Assembly (NCBI GenBank): GCA_947307175.1
Contig: CAMZIK010000002.1
Coordinates: 1 to 64,000 of the forward strand
Reading direction: 5' to 3'
From: an uncultured Clostridia bacterium
GTDB lineage: Bacteria > Bacillota > Clostridia > Oscillospirales > Ruminococcaceae
DNA length: 64,000 nt
Part shown: positions 16,041-24,054 of the stretch, piece by piece
Position numbering within the stretch: the stretch's first letter is position 1
Layout of the letters: each line of letters opens with the position of its first letter
Notes under the pieces: generated by a model
Told to the model about the DNA's origin: nothing
What the model saw: the letters and a program-made list of their open reading frames with translations, nothing else
The model's database searches: none
Program-made: the position numbers and the translations under genes

Positions 16041-19000
16041 TTACTTTTCGTCCTTCTTCCTGAAGATAGCAAGTGCTGCTACTGCTGCGAGCAGAGCTGC
16101 GACCGTAACTGTTGAACCGGTATGTCCGGTCGTCGGATTATTTCCGCCGTTGCTGTTTGTGGTCGTTGTTACGTCAGGCTCAGATCCCGATGTTGAAGAT
16201 GACTCTGTGGTCGTCTTCTTGGTAGTTGTGCCCTTAGTACCGCTTGTATCCTTAGTAGAAGATGTCTCCTCTGTGGAGGAAGTCTTCTTTGTGGATGAGG
16301 TCTTCTTTGTAGCAGAAGTCTTCTTTGTTCCTGATGTATCCTCTGTCGAAGCAGATGACTGCTTGGTCGATACAGGTTTTACCTCAGATGAAGCCGGAGT
16401 TGAAACGCTTCCTGAAGGCTGTGTTTCGCTCTGCTTCGGAGTAGAAACGCTCTGTGAAGGCTCCGTATTGCTCTGCGGAGTTGAAACGCTTCCTGAAGGC
16501 TCAGTCTTGCTCTGTGGAGTTGAAGCACTCTGAGAAGGCTGAGTCTCCTTTGACTTCTCGGCATCGCAAACAACGATCTTATCAGAACCGTCTATAACAA
16601 CGCCGCCATCTGTCTCGCTGATATCTGATATGTCATCGACTGACTTGTTATCAGCTGCTATTACCTTACCGTTCTTTACGGTGAACTTAACAGCACTTGT
16701 TATTACCTTATAGGTCTTCTCGGTATTCTCGTCAGTGAATTCCGTACCGGTCTCTCTGAGAGTGTAAGTACCGTCTTCAAGCTCGATCTCCCAGATATCC
16801 TCGCCGTTAGATGTCCAGCTCTCTCTTACGCCGTTGCCGGTGATAGTAAGAGTTGCACCTGAAAGCTCGGTCTCACCTGTAATATCGGTCTTGCTGATCT
16901 TCACCGTGGTCTTGTCACCGGATGTTGACTTCTCAGCGTCGCAGACAACGATATGGTTCTCGTCAAGATATACATATCCTTCTTCTGCGTCCTTATCGAA
17001 CTCGTCCTTAGCGCCTGTAACTGTTACCTTACCGTCCTTGACGCTGAACTTAACAGTTGAATCGATAACATCATACTCGTTGCCTTCGCTGTCAACGATC
17101 TTATCGCCTGTTTCTTCGAGTGTATAGTCACCGTCTTCAAGCTCAACTGTCTTAGTCTCGCCTATAACGGAATCCCATGAAACTACCTCTTCGCCTTCGT
17201 CGTCATAGATCGTAAGTCTTGCGCCTTCAAGTTCCTTTTCGCCTGTGATGTCGGTCTTGTTGAGAACTACCTCATACTTCTTGGAAGGTGTTGTCTTCTT
17301 AGCGTCGCAAACAACTATTTCAGTTCCGCTTACATATACATATCCTTCTTCAGCGTCCTTGTCATAAGTTGTCTTTGCGCTCTTTGATGTGATCTTTCCG
17401 TCCTTGACCGTGAATTTAACTTCGGACTTGATAACGTCATACCTGTTGCCTTCGCTGTCAGTAACCTTGCTTCCGGATTCTTCGATCGTATAATCACCGT
17501 CTGCAAGCTCAACTGTTCTGGTCTCGCCTATAACAGACTTCCAAGAAACAACTGTCTTGCCGTTAGAATCCTTGACTGTAAGAGTTGCGCCTGCAAGCTC
17601 TTCTTCGCCTGTAACGTCCTTCTTGTTAAGTGTTACCTTAGTTCTTGGACCATCAGGCTTCTTAGCATCGCAGATAACGATATGGTTCTTGTTGAGATAT
17701 ACATATCCTTCTTCTGCTGTCTTGTCATACGTTGTCTTTGCGCCCTTAACTGTTACCTTGCCGTCCTTAACGGTAAATGTAACTGTTGAACCGATAACGT
17801 CGTACTCGTTGCCTTCGCTGTCAACGATCTTATCACCTGATTCTTCAAGTGTATAGTTGCCGTCTTCAAGCTCAACTGTTCTGGTCTTGCCTATAACAGA
17901 CTTCCATGAAACAACAGTCTTGCCCTTGGAATCCTTGACAGTAAGAGTTGCACCTGCAAGCTCTTCTTCACCTGTAACATCGGTCTTATTGAGTGTTACC
18001 TTTGTCTTTACAGGAGCCGGCTTCTGAGCGTCGCAGATAACGATATGGTTCTTGTTGAGATATACATATCCTTCTTCTGCTGTCTTGTCAAATGTGGTCT
18101 TTGCGCCTGTAACTGTTACCTTGCCGTCCTTGACGGTAAACTTAACAGTTGAATCGATAACGTCATACTCGTTGCCTTCGCTGTCGGTGATCTTGTCGCC
18201 TGTTTCTTCAAGTGTGTAAGTGCCGTCTTCAAGCTCAAGCTCCCAAGTATCCTTGCCGTTTGAAGTCCAGGTCTTGGTTATGCCGTTGCCCTTGACTGTG
18301 AGTTTAGCACCGCTAAGCTCTTCCTCACCTGTAACGTCCTTCTTATTGAGTGTTACCTTGGTGGTCTTTGCAGGGATAAGTGCATCACAGATCGTGATTA
18401 CAGTTTCGCCGTCCTTATTTGTTGTAACGACTGCGTCGCCGTTCTCTGAAACCTTGGAGAAATCAGTTTTAGCTGCGTTGTTTCCTACCTTGCAGTTGAT
18501 GACCTTTCCGTCCTTGATCTCAAATGAAACTACGCTGTCAAGTACATTGTACTTTTTGCCGTTTGCGTCAGTTACAGCGATCTTATTTCCGTCCTTGTCC
18601 AGCTGAGCAGACTCTTCAAGAGTATACTTGCCGTCCTTGAGGGTGATATTGAGCTGTGCATTTTCAGAAGATGTCCATGGGTTGTATGCGTCCTTGACAA
18701 GAGTGCCCTTTTCATCCTTCAGAGTAAGAATTGCGCCTGTAAGCTCCTTCTCACCTGTGATGTCGGTCTTGTTGATATGAACGTATACTGTCTTTTCAGG
18801 AGCAACAGCATCACAGATAGTGAACTTGTTGCCGTCAACATGATAGTAGCCCTTTGTTGCATTCTCATCAAACTCAGACTTAGGAGCTGTCTGCTTGCCC
18901 TTGCTGTCGATGACCTTAGTTTCTGTTATCTTACCGTCCTTGATCGTAAACTGCATCTTGGTGTTTACAACGGTATATGTAACGTCCTTATAGGTAACCG

Positions 19001-22000
19001 TATCGCCGGACTCTTCAAGTACATATGTACCATCTTCAAGTGATACCTTCCATGTATTGCCGTCAACTGATGTCCAGTCCTTAACAGTTTTGCCGTTTGA
19101 ATCAACTACCTTGTTGCCCTTGGTATCCCTGAGTGTCAGCTTAGCGCCTGCAAGCTCAGTATTACCTGTAACATCGGTCTTATTGATTTCGATCTCAGCA
19201 GTATACTTGATAGCATCATTTACTGTGATAGCATTCTTGCCTGTGAGTTTGATCTCACCTTCGTTGCTTGTTACAGCCTGAGTCTCAACGACCTTTCCGT
19301 CTGTACCAACAGTGAACTTGTACTCAGAAGTGATGACCTTGTACTTTGTATCGCCTGCTGTAACAACGGAAGCCGGCTCTTCTTTGAGAGTATACTCTCC
19401 AGGAGCGAGTGAAACGGTCCATACGTTCGTATTGCCGTTTTCATTTGATACCCAAGTATCACCGATCTGCTTGCCGTTTGCATCCTTCAGAGTGAGCTGA
19501 GCGCCCTTGATCTCATCAGATCCTGCAACATCGGTCTTGGTGATAGTAACCTTAACGGTCTTGACAGCGTCGCAGATCGTAAGAGTTGAATCTCCCTTCG
19601 CGATAACGCCGCCTGTTGTCTGGTCAAGCTTTGCTGCGCTGTCCTTAGCGAGCTTACTTGAAGAAGCTACCTTGCCGTTCTTAACTGTGAACTCAACTGT
19701 GCTTGGGAGGACCTCATAAGTATTTCCGTCCTTGTCGGTAACTCCTGCTGCGGTTGCGGCAGTCTCTGTAAGAGTATACTTACCGTCCTTGAGTTTGATC
19801 TTCAGGGTCTTTCCGTCGCCTGTTGAAGTCCAAGGTGTACCTGTAACTGTCTTGCCCTTGCTGTCCTTGATAGTAAGCTTAGCATTTGCGATCTCTTTTT
19901 CGCCTGTTATGTCTTTCTTGCTGATAGTAATATCTGTTTCCTTGAGAGCATCGCAGATAGTCATTACAGCACTGTCGTTATCAGGGTTCTTTATAAGTGC
20001 ATAGCTGTCAGCCGAATTTTCATCAACTGTGGTCTTGGTATTATTGCTTGTACCTGTTACCTTGCCGTTAGCATCAACAGTAAAGAGTACCGATGATGTA
20101 AGCACCTTATAATAGTATCCGTCAGAATCCTTGACTGCTGTGCCTGTCTCTACCAGCTCATAGTTGCCGCTTTCAAGAGCAACGCTCCATACTTTGTCCT
20201 CAGCAGAAACTGTTTCCTGCTTGGAGTCAGCTATACGATTACCGTCAGCATCGAGCTTATAGAGAGTGAGTGTTGCGCCTGCGAGCTCCTTGTTGCCTGT
20301 GATGTCCATCTTGTTGATGTCAACATAGTGAACGACAGGGCCGTTAGCCGCAGCGTCTCTTATTGTGAAAGTATTGTTCTTGCTTGTGATAGTACCGTTT
20401 GCTTCCTTAACGTCCTTTGAGACCTTGGTGATCTTTCCGCCTGTGATCTCGAAATCGTAAGCGGACTTAACTACCTTGTAGGTCTTTCCGTCTGTCGGAG
20501 AAACGAAAGGCTTGCCTGTCTCTTTGAGAGTGTACGAACCGTCTCTGAGAACGATAGTCTTTTCCGTTCCCGTCGATGTCCATTTCATACCGAATCTCAC
20601 ATAGAGACCGTCTACGTTTGTCTTGAGAGCCGTAACATCCTTGTTAGCTACCTCGATAAGGTACTGCCAGATAGCGTCGCCGATGTTCTTTCCGGTCTCC
20701 TTGTCAACGATCTGAAGTGTTGCACCTTCAAGCTCCTTCTCTCCTACGAGAGACTTCTTGGAGATAACTACCTCAGTGTTCTTAGGTGCCTTGAACTTGT
20801 CAAGACCGCTGTATGGGAAGTGCCATTCACCGCCGTTGTTGGAAACATAGCCTGCTGAAATGATCCAGCCTGAGCTTGTTGCTTCAACGTTGGCAACAGT
20901 CTTTGCATTAGGGATAAGGAATATGCCTGCCGTCTGCTTGAAGGATACGCACGGCTTGTCGACCTTGCCGTCAGCACCTACAGAAACGAACTCGTCATTT
21001 GTGCTCTTGACACTGTTGAGGTTCCAGACGATCTTTCTCATGACCTGCTGATCCAGCCAGTTGTTCTGCTTGCTTCCACGCTTGCCGTCAGGACTGGAGT
21101 CACCCTCGGAAACGTTGCCTTCCTTATCGGTGACCTTCAGAGTGAACTCATTGAGAGTTACCTTTCTGGTCTTGGTGTAGTTGATAACGATAGTCTGTCC
21201 TTCTTTTTTGATGAAATGATACTTGAGCTTGTCGTTAGCAGCTGCAAGAGCGTCGCCGTCGACATAGATAGTAGCATCATCGTCATAATCCATTGTATCC
21301 ACGATATAATGGCTGCTTGTGATAACAGGAGTAACAGTTGCGGGCTTTGAAGCAAGTCTGTTGGACATTGCCTGCATCTGAGCGATAGTCGGATTGACAA
21401 CATCGTTTGTGATCTTGTCCGCATCTACCTTATTTATCACAATAGTACCTGCAGCCTCCATATCGGGCTTGTGGAGCTTGACTCTGTTCTTGTCGGGAAC
21501 GTTTACATTAAGGACCATTCCCTTTGTGTCACCGACTACTACCTTACCTTCATCATCTGCGGAAAGGTCGGAAGGATCGGCAAGATTTACGAAGTTAGCA
21601 ACATAGATCTCACCTGCCGAAGGGCTTGAAAGGTCTACGTCAACGTTATCTGCCTTATCCTTGAAATAGTTGGTGGCAAAGTTCGACTGAGAGTGCATAC
21701 CCTGCACATATCTGTCAGCCGTGATACCGAAAGCCTCGGCGCTTCCGAGAATGTCAAGGAAGTTGTAGTTATCGGATGCATCGGGCTTTTCGAGTGCGAT
21801 AGTCTCATAATACTTGATAACAGCATCGGTAACACCGGGCTTTTCAGGATCGCTTGACGAACCGATGATGTTTACCTTCTGAGCCTTTGCAAAGTCGCCT
21901 GTCTTCAGCTCTGTGCAGTTCGTGCCGCTGAGAAGGGTCGTAAGGCTCATCTTCTCGGTCGATTTGAAGAATCTGATCTTTCTACTCGGCTCGTTGCCGT

Positions 22001-22925
22001 TGTAATGCTCGTGCTCATCTTCAGTTGACTGTCCCTGCTTGATCCAGTGATGATTGTCCTTATCCTGAACAGTATAGATCACTTCGTTGGTGTCATCAGC
22101 TGTGAGCTGCTTGTAGAAATATGTTTTGTCGTGGTTCTGGTGTTCTACATCGACCAGCACATACAGATTGTCAGCCTCTGTAATAGTGGTCGGCTTTGAG
22201 AAGTTCACCTTAACATAGAACTCAACGTTTCTCTTTGCGAACGTGATCGTTGTTGTGTTTCCTTCTGTGGAGTTGCCTGTCGGAGCATATCCCGGAATGC
22301 TGTCAGCGGACTGTTCATTGTACCTGAACTGGTTCTCCGGTGCACTGAACCGCGGATAAAGGAACTCTCCCTCCGGCGAAATAAGATTCGTCGGCTCAAC
22401 GCCATCCGTTGCATGCGGATTTGTAGTTTCCTCTTTCCAGTAAGGGTTTGCAACATTCTGGCGCGTTACCCAGTATCTGTATACACGAGTAACAAGCTTG
22501 TACTTTGTAGCATCGAACTCTACTTCTTCCTGCTGTCTGTCATAATTGTTCTTGTAGTCAGCATGCTTTTTGTAGAATTTGTCAAACACTACTGTTGAGT
22601 GAGCGTCTGTCTTCGGCTTGATCTCTTTACAGTCCCACGCTATAAATTGATCAACATATTTCTCTGTTGCCGCTATTTGCGGACCCGCATCCTTGTCAAC
22701 GAGGACCCCAAGAACGAAATACTTGTAATTAGTATTATCGCCTTCCTCATTAACAACAGGTGAAAGCGCTTCGCCGTCGTAGATGTCGACATTTACTGTC
22801 TGAACCTCTCCTGCGGCGCTGGCAAACAGATCATCGAACACTCTGTCGCCGAAGCAGATCGTTGCAGCAAGGGCTGTTGCGACAAAGCCGCTCAACAGAC
22901 GCTTGAACAATGACCTCTTTTTCAT
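16041..22925 (-). CDS. Giant sortase-anchored surface protein with eleven CnaB-type isopeptide domains
   Basis: 2294 aa. Start is ATG 22925 (MKKRSLFKRLLSG) after GGAGAGGTGATC; the ORF-track start 11 codons earlier lacks an SD. A signal peptide (about 1-35) is followed by a ~690-residue unique N-terminal region, possibly the adhesive head. Then come eleven ~95-115-residue repeats that each begin with a NKxD(I/V)TG-EL-GA pattern, contain YTLEE-like, and end with ICDA-like. A Ser/Thr/Pro stalk of about 130 residues follows, then the sorting signal NPTTGHTG, a membrane helix and KKDEK. The repeats match the layout of the Lys-Asp isopeptide CnaB2 domain (Lys in SKRD, Glu in YTFVET, Asp in VMVDA), so each is predicted to self-crosslink into a rigid rod. 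No sortase is in the window. It has its own consensus promoter and leader hairpin. Confidence 0.9.
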   Translation of the reverse strand: MKKRSLFKRLLSGFVATALAATICFGDRVFDDLFASAAGEVQTVNVDIYDGEALSPVVNEEGDNTNYKYFVLGVLVDKDAGPQIAATEKYVDQFIAWDCKEIKPKTDAHSTVVFDKFYKKHADYKNNYDRQQEEVEFDATKYKLVTRVYRYWVTRQNVANPYWKEETTNPHATDGVEPTNLISPEGEFLYPRFSAPENQFRYNEQSADSIPGYAPTGNSTEGNTTTITFAKRNVEFYVKVNFSKPTTITEADNLYVLVDVEHQNHDKTYFYKQLTADDTNEVIYTVQDKDNHHWIKQGQSTEDEHEHYNGNEPSRKIRFFKSTEKMSLTTLLSGTNCTELKTGDFAKAQKVNIIGSSSDPEKPGVTDAVIKYYETIALEKPDASDNYNFLDILGSAEAFGITADRYVQGMHSQSNFATNYFKDKADNVDVDLSSPSAGEIYVANFVNLADPSDLSADDEGKVVVGDTKGMVLNVNVPDKNRVKLHKPDMEAAGTIVINKVDADKITNDVVNPTIAQMQAMSNRLASKPATVTPVITSSHYIVDTMDYDDDATIYVDGDALAAANDKLKYHFIKKEGQTIVINYTKTRKVTLNEFTLKVTDKEGNVSEGDSSPDGKRGSKQNNWLDQQVMRKIVWNLNSVKSTNDEFVSVGADGKVDKPCVSFKQTAGIFLIPNAKTVANVEATSSGWIISAGYVSNNGGEWHFPYSGLDKFKAPKNTEVVISKKSLVGEKELEGATLQIVDKETGKNIGDAIWQYLIEVANKDVTALKTNVDGLYVRFGMKWTSTGTEKTIVLRDGSYTLKETGKPFVSPTDGKTYKVVKSAYDFEITGGKITKVSKDVKEANGTITSKNNTFTIRDAAANGPVVHYVDINKMDITGNKELAGATLTLYKLDADGNRIADSKQETVSAEDKVWSVALESGNYELVETGTAVKDSDGYYYKVLTSSVLFTVDANGKVTGTSNNTKTTVDENSADSYALIKNPDNDSAVMTICDALKETDITISKKDITGEKEIANAKLTIKDSKGKTVTGTPWTSTGDGKTLKIKLKDGKYTLTETAATAAGVTDKDGNTYEVLPSTVEFTVKNGKVASSSKLAKDSAAKLDQTTGGVIAKGDSTLTICDAVKTVKVTITKTDVAGSDEIKGAQLTLKDANGKQIGDTWVSNENGNTNVWTVSLAPGEYTLKEEPASVVTAGDTKYKVITSEYKFTVGTDGKVVETQAVTSNEGEIKLTGKNAITVNDAIKYTAEIEINKTDVTGNTELAGAKLTLRDTKGNKVVDSNGKTVKDWTSVDGNTWKVSLEDGTYVLEESGDTVTYKDVTYTVVNTKMQFTIKDGKITETKVIDSKGKQTAPKSEFDENATKGYYHVDGNKFTICDAVAPEKTVYVHINKTDITGEKELTGAILTLKDEKGTLVKDAYNPWTSSENAQLNITLKDGKYTLEESAQLDKDGNKIAVTDANGKKYNVLDSVVSFEIKDGKVINCKVGNNAAKTDFSKVSENGDAVVTTNKDGETVITICDALIPAKTTKVTLNKKDVTGEEELSGAKLTVKGNGITKTWTSNGKDTWELELEDGTYTLEETGDKITDSEGNEYDVIDSTVKFTVKDGKVTVTGAKTTFDKTAEEGYVYLNKNHIVICDAQKPAPVKTKVTLNKTDVTGEEELAGATLTVKDSKGKTVVSWKSVIGKTRTVELEDGNYTLEESGDKIVDSEGNEYDVIGSTVTFTVKDGKVTVKGAKTTYDKTAEEGYVYLNKNHIVICDAKKPDGPRTKVTLNKKDVTGEEELAGATLTVKDSNGKTVVSWKSVIGETRTVELADGDYTIEESGSKVTDSEGNRYDVIKSEVKFTVKDGKITSKSAKTTYDKDAEEGYVYVSGTEIVVCDAKKTTPSKKYEVVLNKTDITGEKELEGARLTIYDDEGEEVVSWDSVIGETKTVELEDGDYTLEETGDKIVDSEGNEYDVIDSTVKFSVKDGKVTVTGAKDEFDKDAEEGYVYLDENHIVVCDAEKSTSGDKTTVKISKTDITGETELSGATLTITGNGVRESWTSNGEDIWEIELEDGTYTLRETGTEFTDENTEKTYKVITSAVKFTVKNGKVIAADNKSVDDISDISETDGGVVIDGSDKIVVCDAEKSKETQPSQSASTPQSKTEPSGSVSTPQSNTEPSQSVSTPKQSETQPSGSVSTPASSEVKPVSTKQSSASTEDTSGTKKTSATKKTSSTKKTSSTEETSSTKDTSGTKGTTTKKTTTESSSTSGSEPDVTTTTNSNGGNNPTTGHTGSTVTVAALLAAVAALAIFRKKDEK
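16555..20790 (-). repeat. Eleven tandem CnaB-like repeats (DNA and protein level)
   Basis: Repeats of about 290-350 bp occupy most of the gene. Those between about 16.9 and 18.3 kb are the most alike at DNA level, with long shared stretches such as GTAACTGTTACCTT and CTCAACTGTT, suggesting recent duplication. All eleven keep the Lys, Glu and Asp of the isopeptide triad; the fourth has VNDA instead of (I/V)CDA and the first TIRDA. Confidence 0.88.
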
Positions 22926-22964
22926 TGGATCACCTCTCCTTTTTCTTAAAAATATCATAATTCC

Positions 22965-23009
22965 ATATTATTACAAACGAGTAGTGAGACGACCCGATTG
23001 TAATAATAT
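22965..23009 (-). promoter_or_regulatory. Perfect 12-bp inverted repeat in the leader of the surface protein mRNA
   Basis: ATATTATTACAA and TTGTAATAATAT surround a 21-nt loop that can extend the stem by CGGG/CTCG. It begins 1-2 nt after the predicted transcription start and ends 20 nt before the SD, so it is either a 5'-stabilising hairpin or a repressor operator. It does not match the c-di-GMP riboswitch consensus I know. Confidence 0.65.
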
Positions 23010-23017
23010 CTTAATTA

Positions 23018-23046
23018 ATTATACAATATTAGACGGAAACTGTCAA
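23018..23046 (-). promoter_or_regulatory. Consensus sigma-A promoter of the surface protein gene
   Basis: Minus strand TTGACA, 17-bp spacer, TATAAT: a perfect match, predicting strong basal transcription starting near 23011. Confidence 0.85.
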
Positions 23047-23064
23047 CAATCAGTAAACGAAAAA

Positions 23065-23085
23065 AACGCCGAATATTTCGGCGTT
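23065..23085. terminator. Intrinsic terminator between the disordered-protein gene and the surface protein promoter
   Basis: AACGCCGAA, loop TAT, TTCGGCGTT, followed on the minus strand by a run of seven T. It separates the c-di-GMP operon from the surface protein promoter 20 bp further on. The remaining ~150 bp up to 23243 shows nothing else recognisable. Confidence 0.85.
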
Positions 23086-23242
23086 CTTTTGTGCAAAAAG
23101 ATATAAAAAGTTAATTTGATTAAATCAAATAACAAGCACTTTATACAGGGTAAATAGTTTGTTGTTATTTGTTATAACTAATTCTCTGAAATCATAAAAA
23201 TCGAAACGTTTTCGTAAAACTCTCCACTTTTCGCAGACAATA

Positions 23243-23989
23243 TTACTCATTCTCTTCCTTCGGCTTGCCATCCGTGTCATTTCCTGCCTTGCGTCTTGAA
23301 AGCGGAACCATCTGAGGACGTTTTCTCCTGCTCTTTTCCGGATCATGCCTGCTCAGAGGTTCGCCTTCCTCATCAAAGAATCTCTCATGACGCAGCTTAT
23401 GAACGACCGGCGCTGCATCCTGCGTTTTCGGAGTTCCATCTTCAGCGGGTTTTCCGCCTTTTTTCTGCACAACGTAGTCAACAGCTGCATTTGCCTTAGG
23501 CTTCCTGCTTATCCTGCGCCTCTGGTCAGGCAGTCTCCTCTCGACTGAATACTCGTTGACAAAAGGCATTATCACCTCGTCATAATGCTCAGGCTCAACA
23601 CCGAAAGCCAGCTGTTCGTTCCTGGCATCTTTGATCACAGGATTAGGCTCATAGTATTCAGGTGTGTGCGCATTGAACGGGTCGTGCTTTGCTTCAGGTT
23701 CAGGCTGCGGCTCAGGTTCGGGCTGCGCCTGCTCGATCGTCTCCTGTACAGGCGGCTTCGGCGGCTCATAAGTCTCCTGCTCCTGCGTTTCAGTTTTTTC
23801 CGGCTCGATGTCTTCATCATCGTCTATCCAGATCGACTTGTACGGTTTCAGAAGCGGCTCATCAGTCCAGATAGACTTGCTCATAGCACGTCTTTTCGCC
23901 TTTATCTGCTCCACCATTCTGTCAAATTCATCTCTGTGAGGACTGTCTTTTCTTCCCTTATCCTCAGGTCTGTTGCTATTATTATCCAT
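23243..23989 (-). CDS. Intrinsically disordered, Pro/Glu-rich cytoplasmic protein of unknown function
   Basis: 248 aa with no signal peptide or membrane segment; not recognised. Low-complexity middle (PEPEPQPEPEAK) and basic tail (RRKAGNDTDGKPKEENE). A short motif is repeated near residues 38 and 50: SKSIWTDE and YKSIWIDDDED, perhaps a binding motif. ATG 23989 has AGGAG. It starts 65 bp after the GGDEF gene on the same strand with no terminator between them, so it is likely the third gene of the c-di-GMP operon, and a consensus terminator follows it. Confidence 0.7.
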   Translation of the reverse strand: MDNNSNRPEDKGRKDSPHRDEFDRMVEQIKAKRRAMSKSIWTDEPLLKPYKSIWIDDDEDIEPEKTETQEQETYEPPKPPVQETIEQAQPEPEPQPEPEAKHDPFNAHTPEYYEPNPVIKDARNEQLAFGVEPEHYDEVIMPFVNEYSVERRLPDQRRRISRKPKANAAVDYVVQKKGGKPAEDGTPKTQDAAPVVHKLRHERFFDEEGEPLSRHDPEKSRRKRPQMVPLSRRKAGNDTDGKPKEENE

Positions 23990-24054
23990 TCATATCTCCT
24001 GCCAAATCAGAATACACTGACAGATGCGGCGGCGCTGTTTTAAAAGCTGCACCG

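Noticed and set aside
16015-20004. Numerous plus-strand ORFs opposite the surface protein gene, rich in Val/Ser/Leu
   Set aside because: They mirror the repeats of the giant gene and repeat among themselves; a composition effect.
22923-22958. ORF-track start of the surface protein at 22958, and similar GTG/TTG starts at 2293, 14178, 28899, 34720, 37389, 38380, 44623
   Set aside because: These codons overlap or precede the Shine-Dalgarno; the well-spaced start a few codons later was used.
22926-23011. c-di-GMP riboswitch in the adhesin leader
   Set aside because: Tempting given the neighbouring GGDEF/EAL genes, but the leader has only one hairpin and lacks the GEMM-type conserved loops I know.
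23635-24043. Plus-strand ORFs opposite the disordered-protein gene (up to 152 aa, Arg/Leu-rich)
   Set aside because: Antisense of a low-complexity Pro/Glu/Lys coding sequence; composition artefact.
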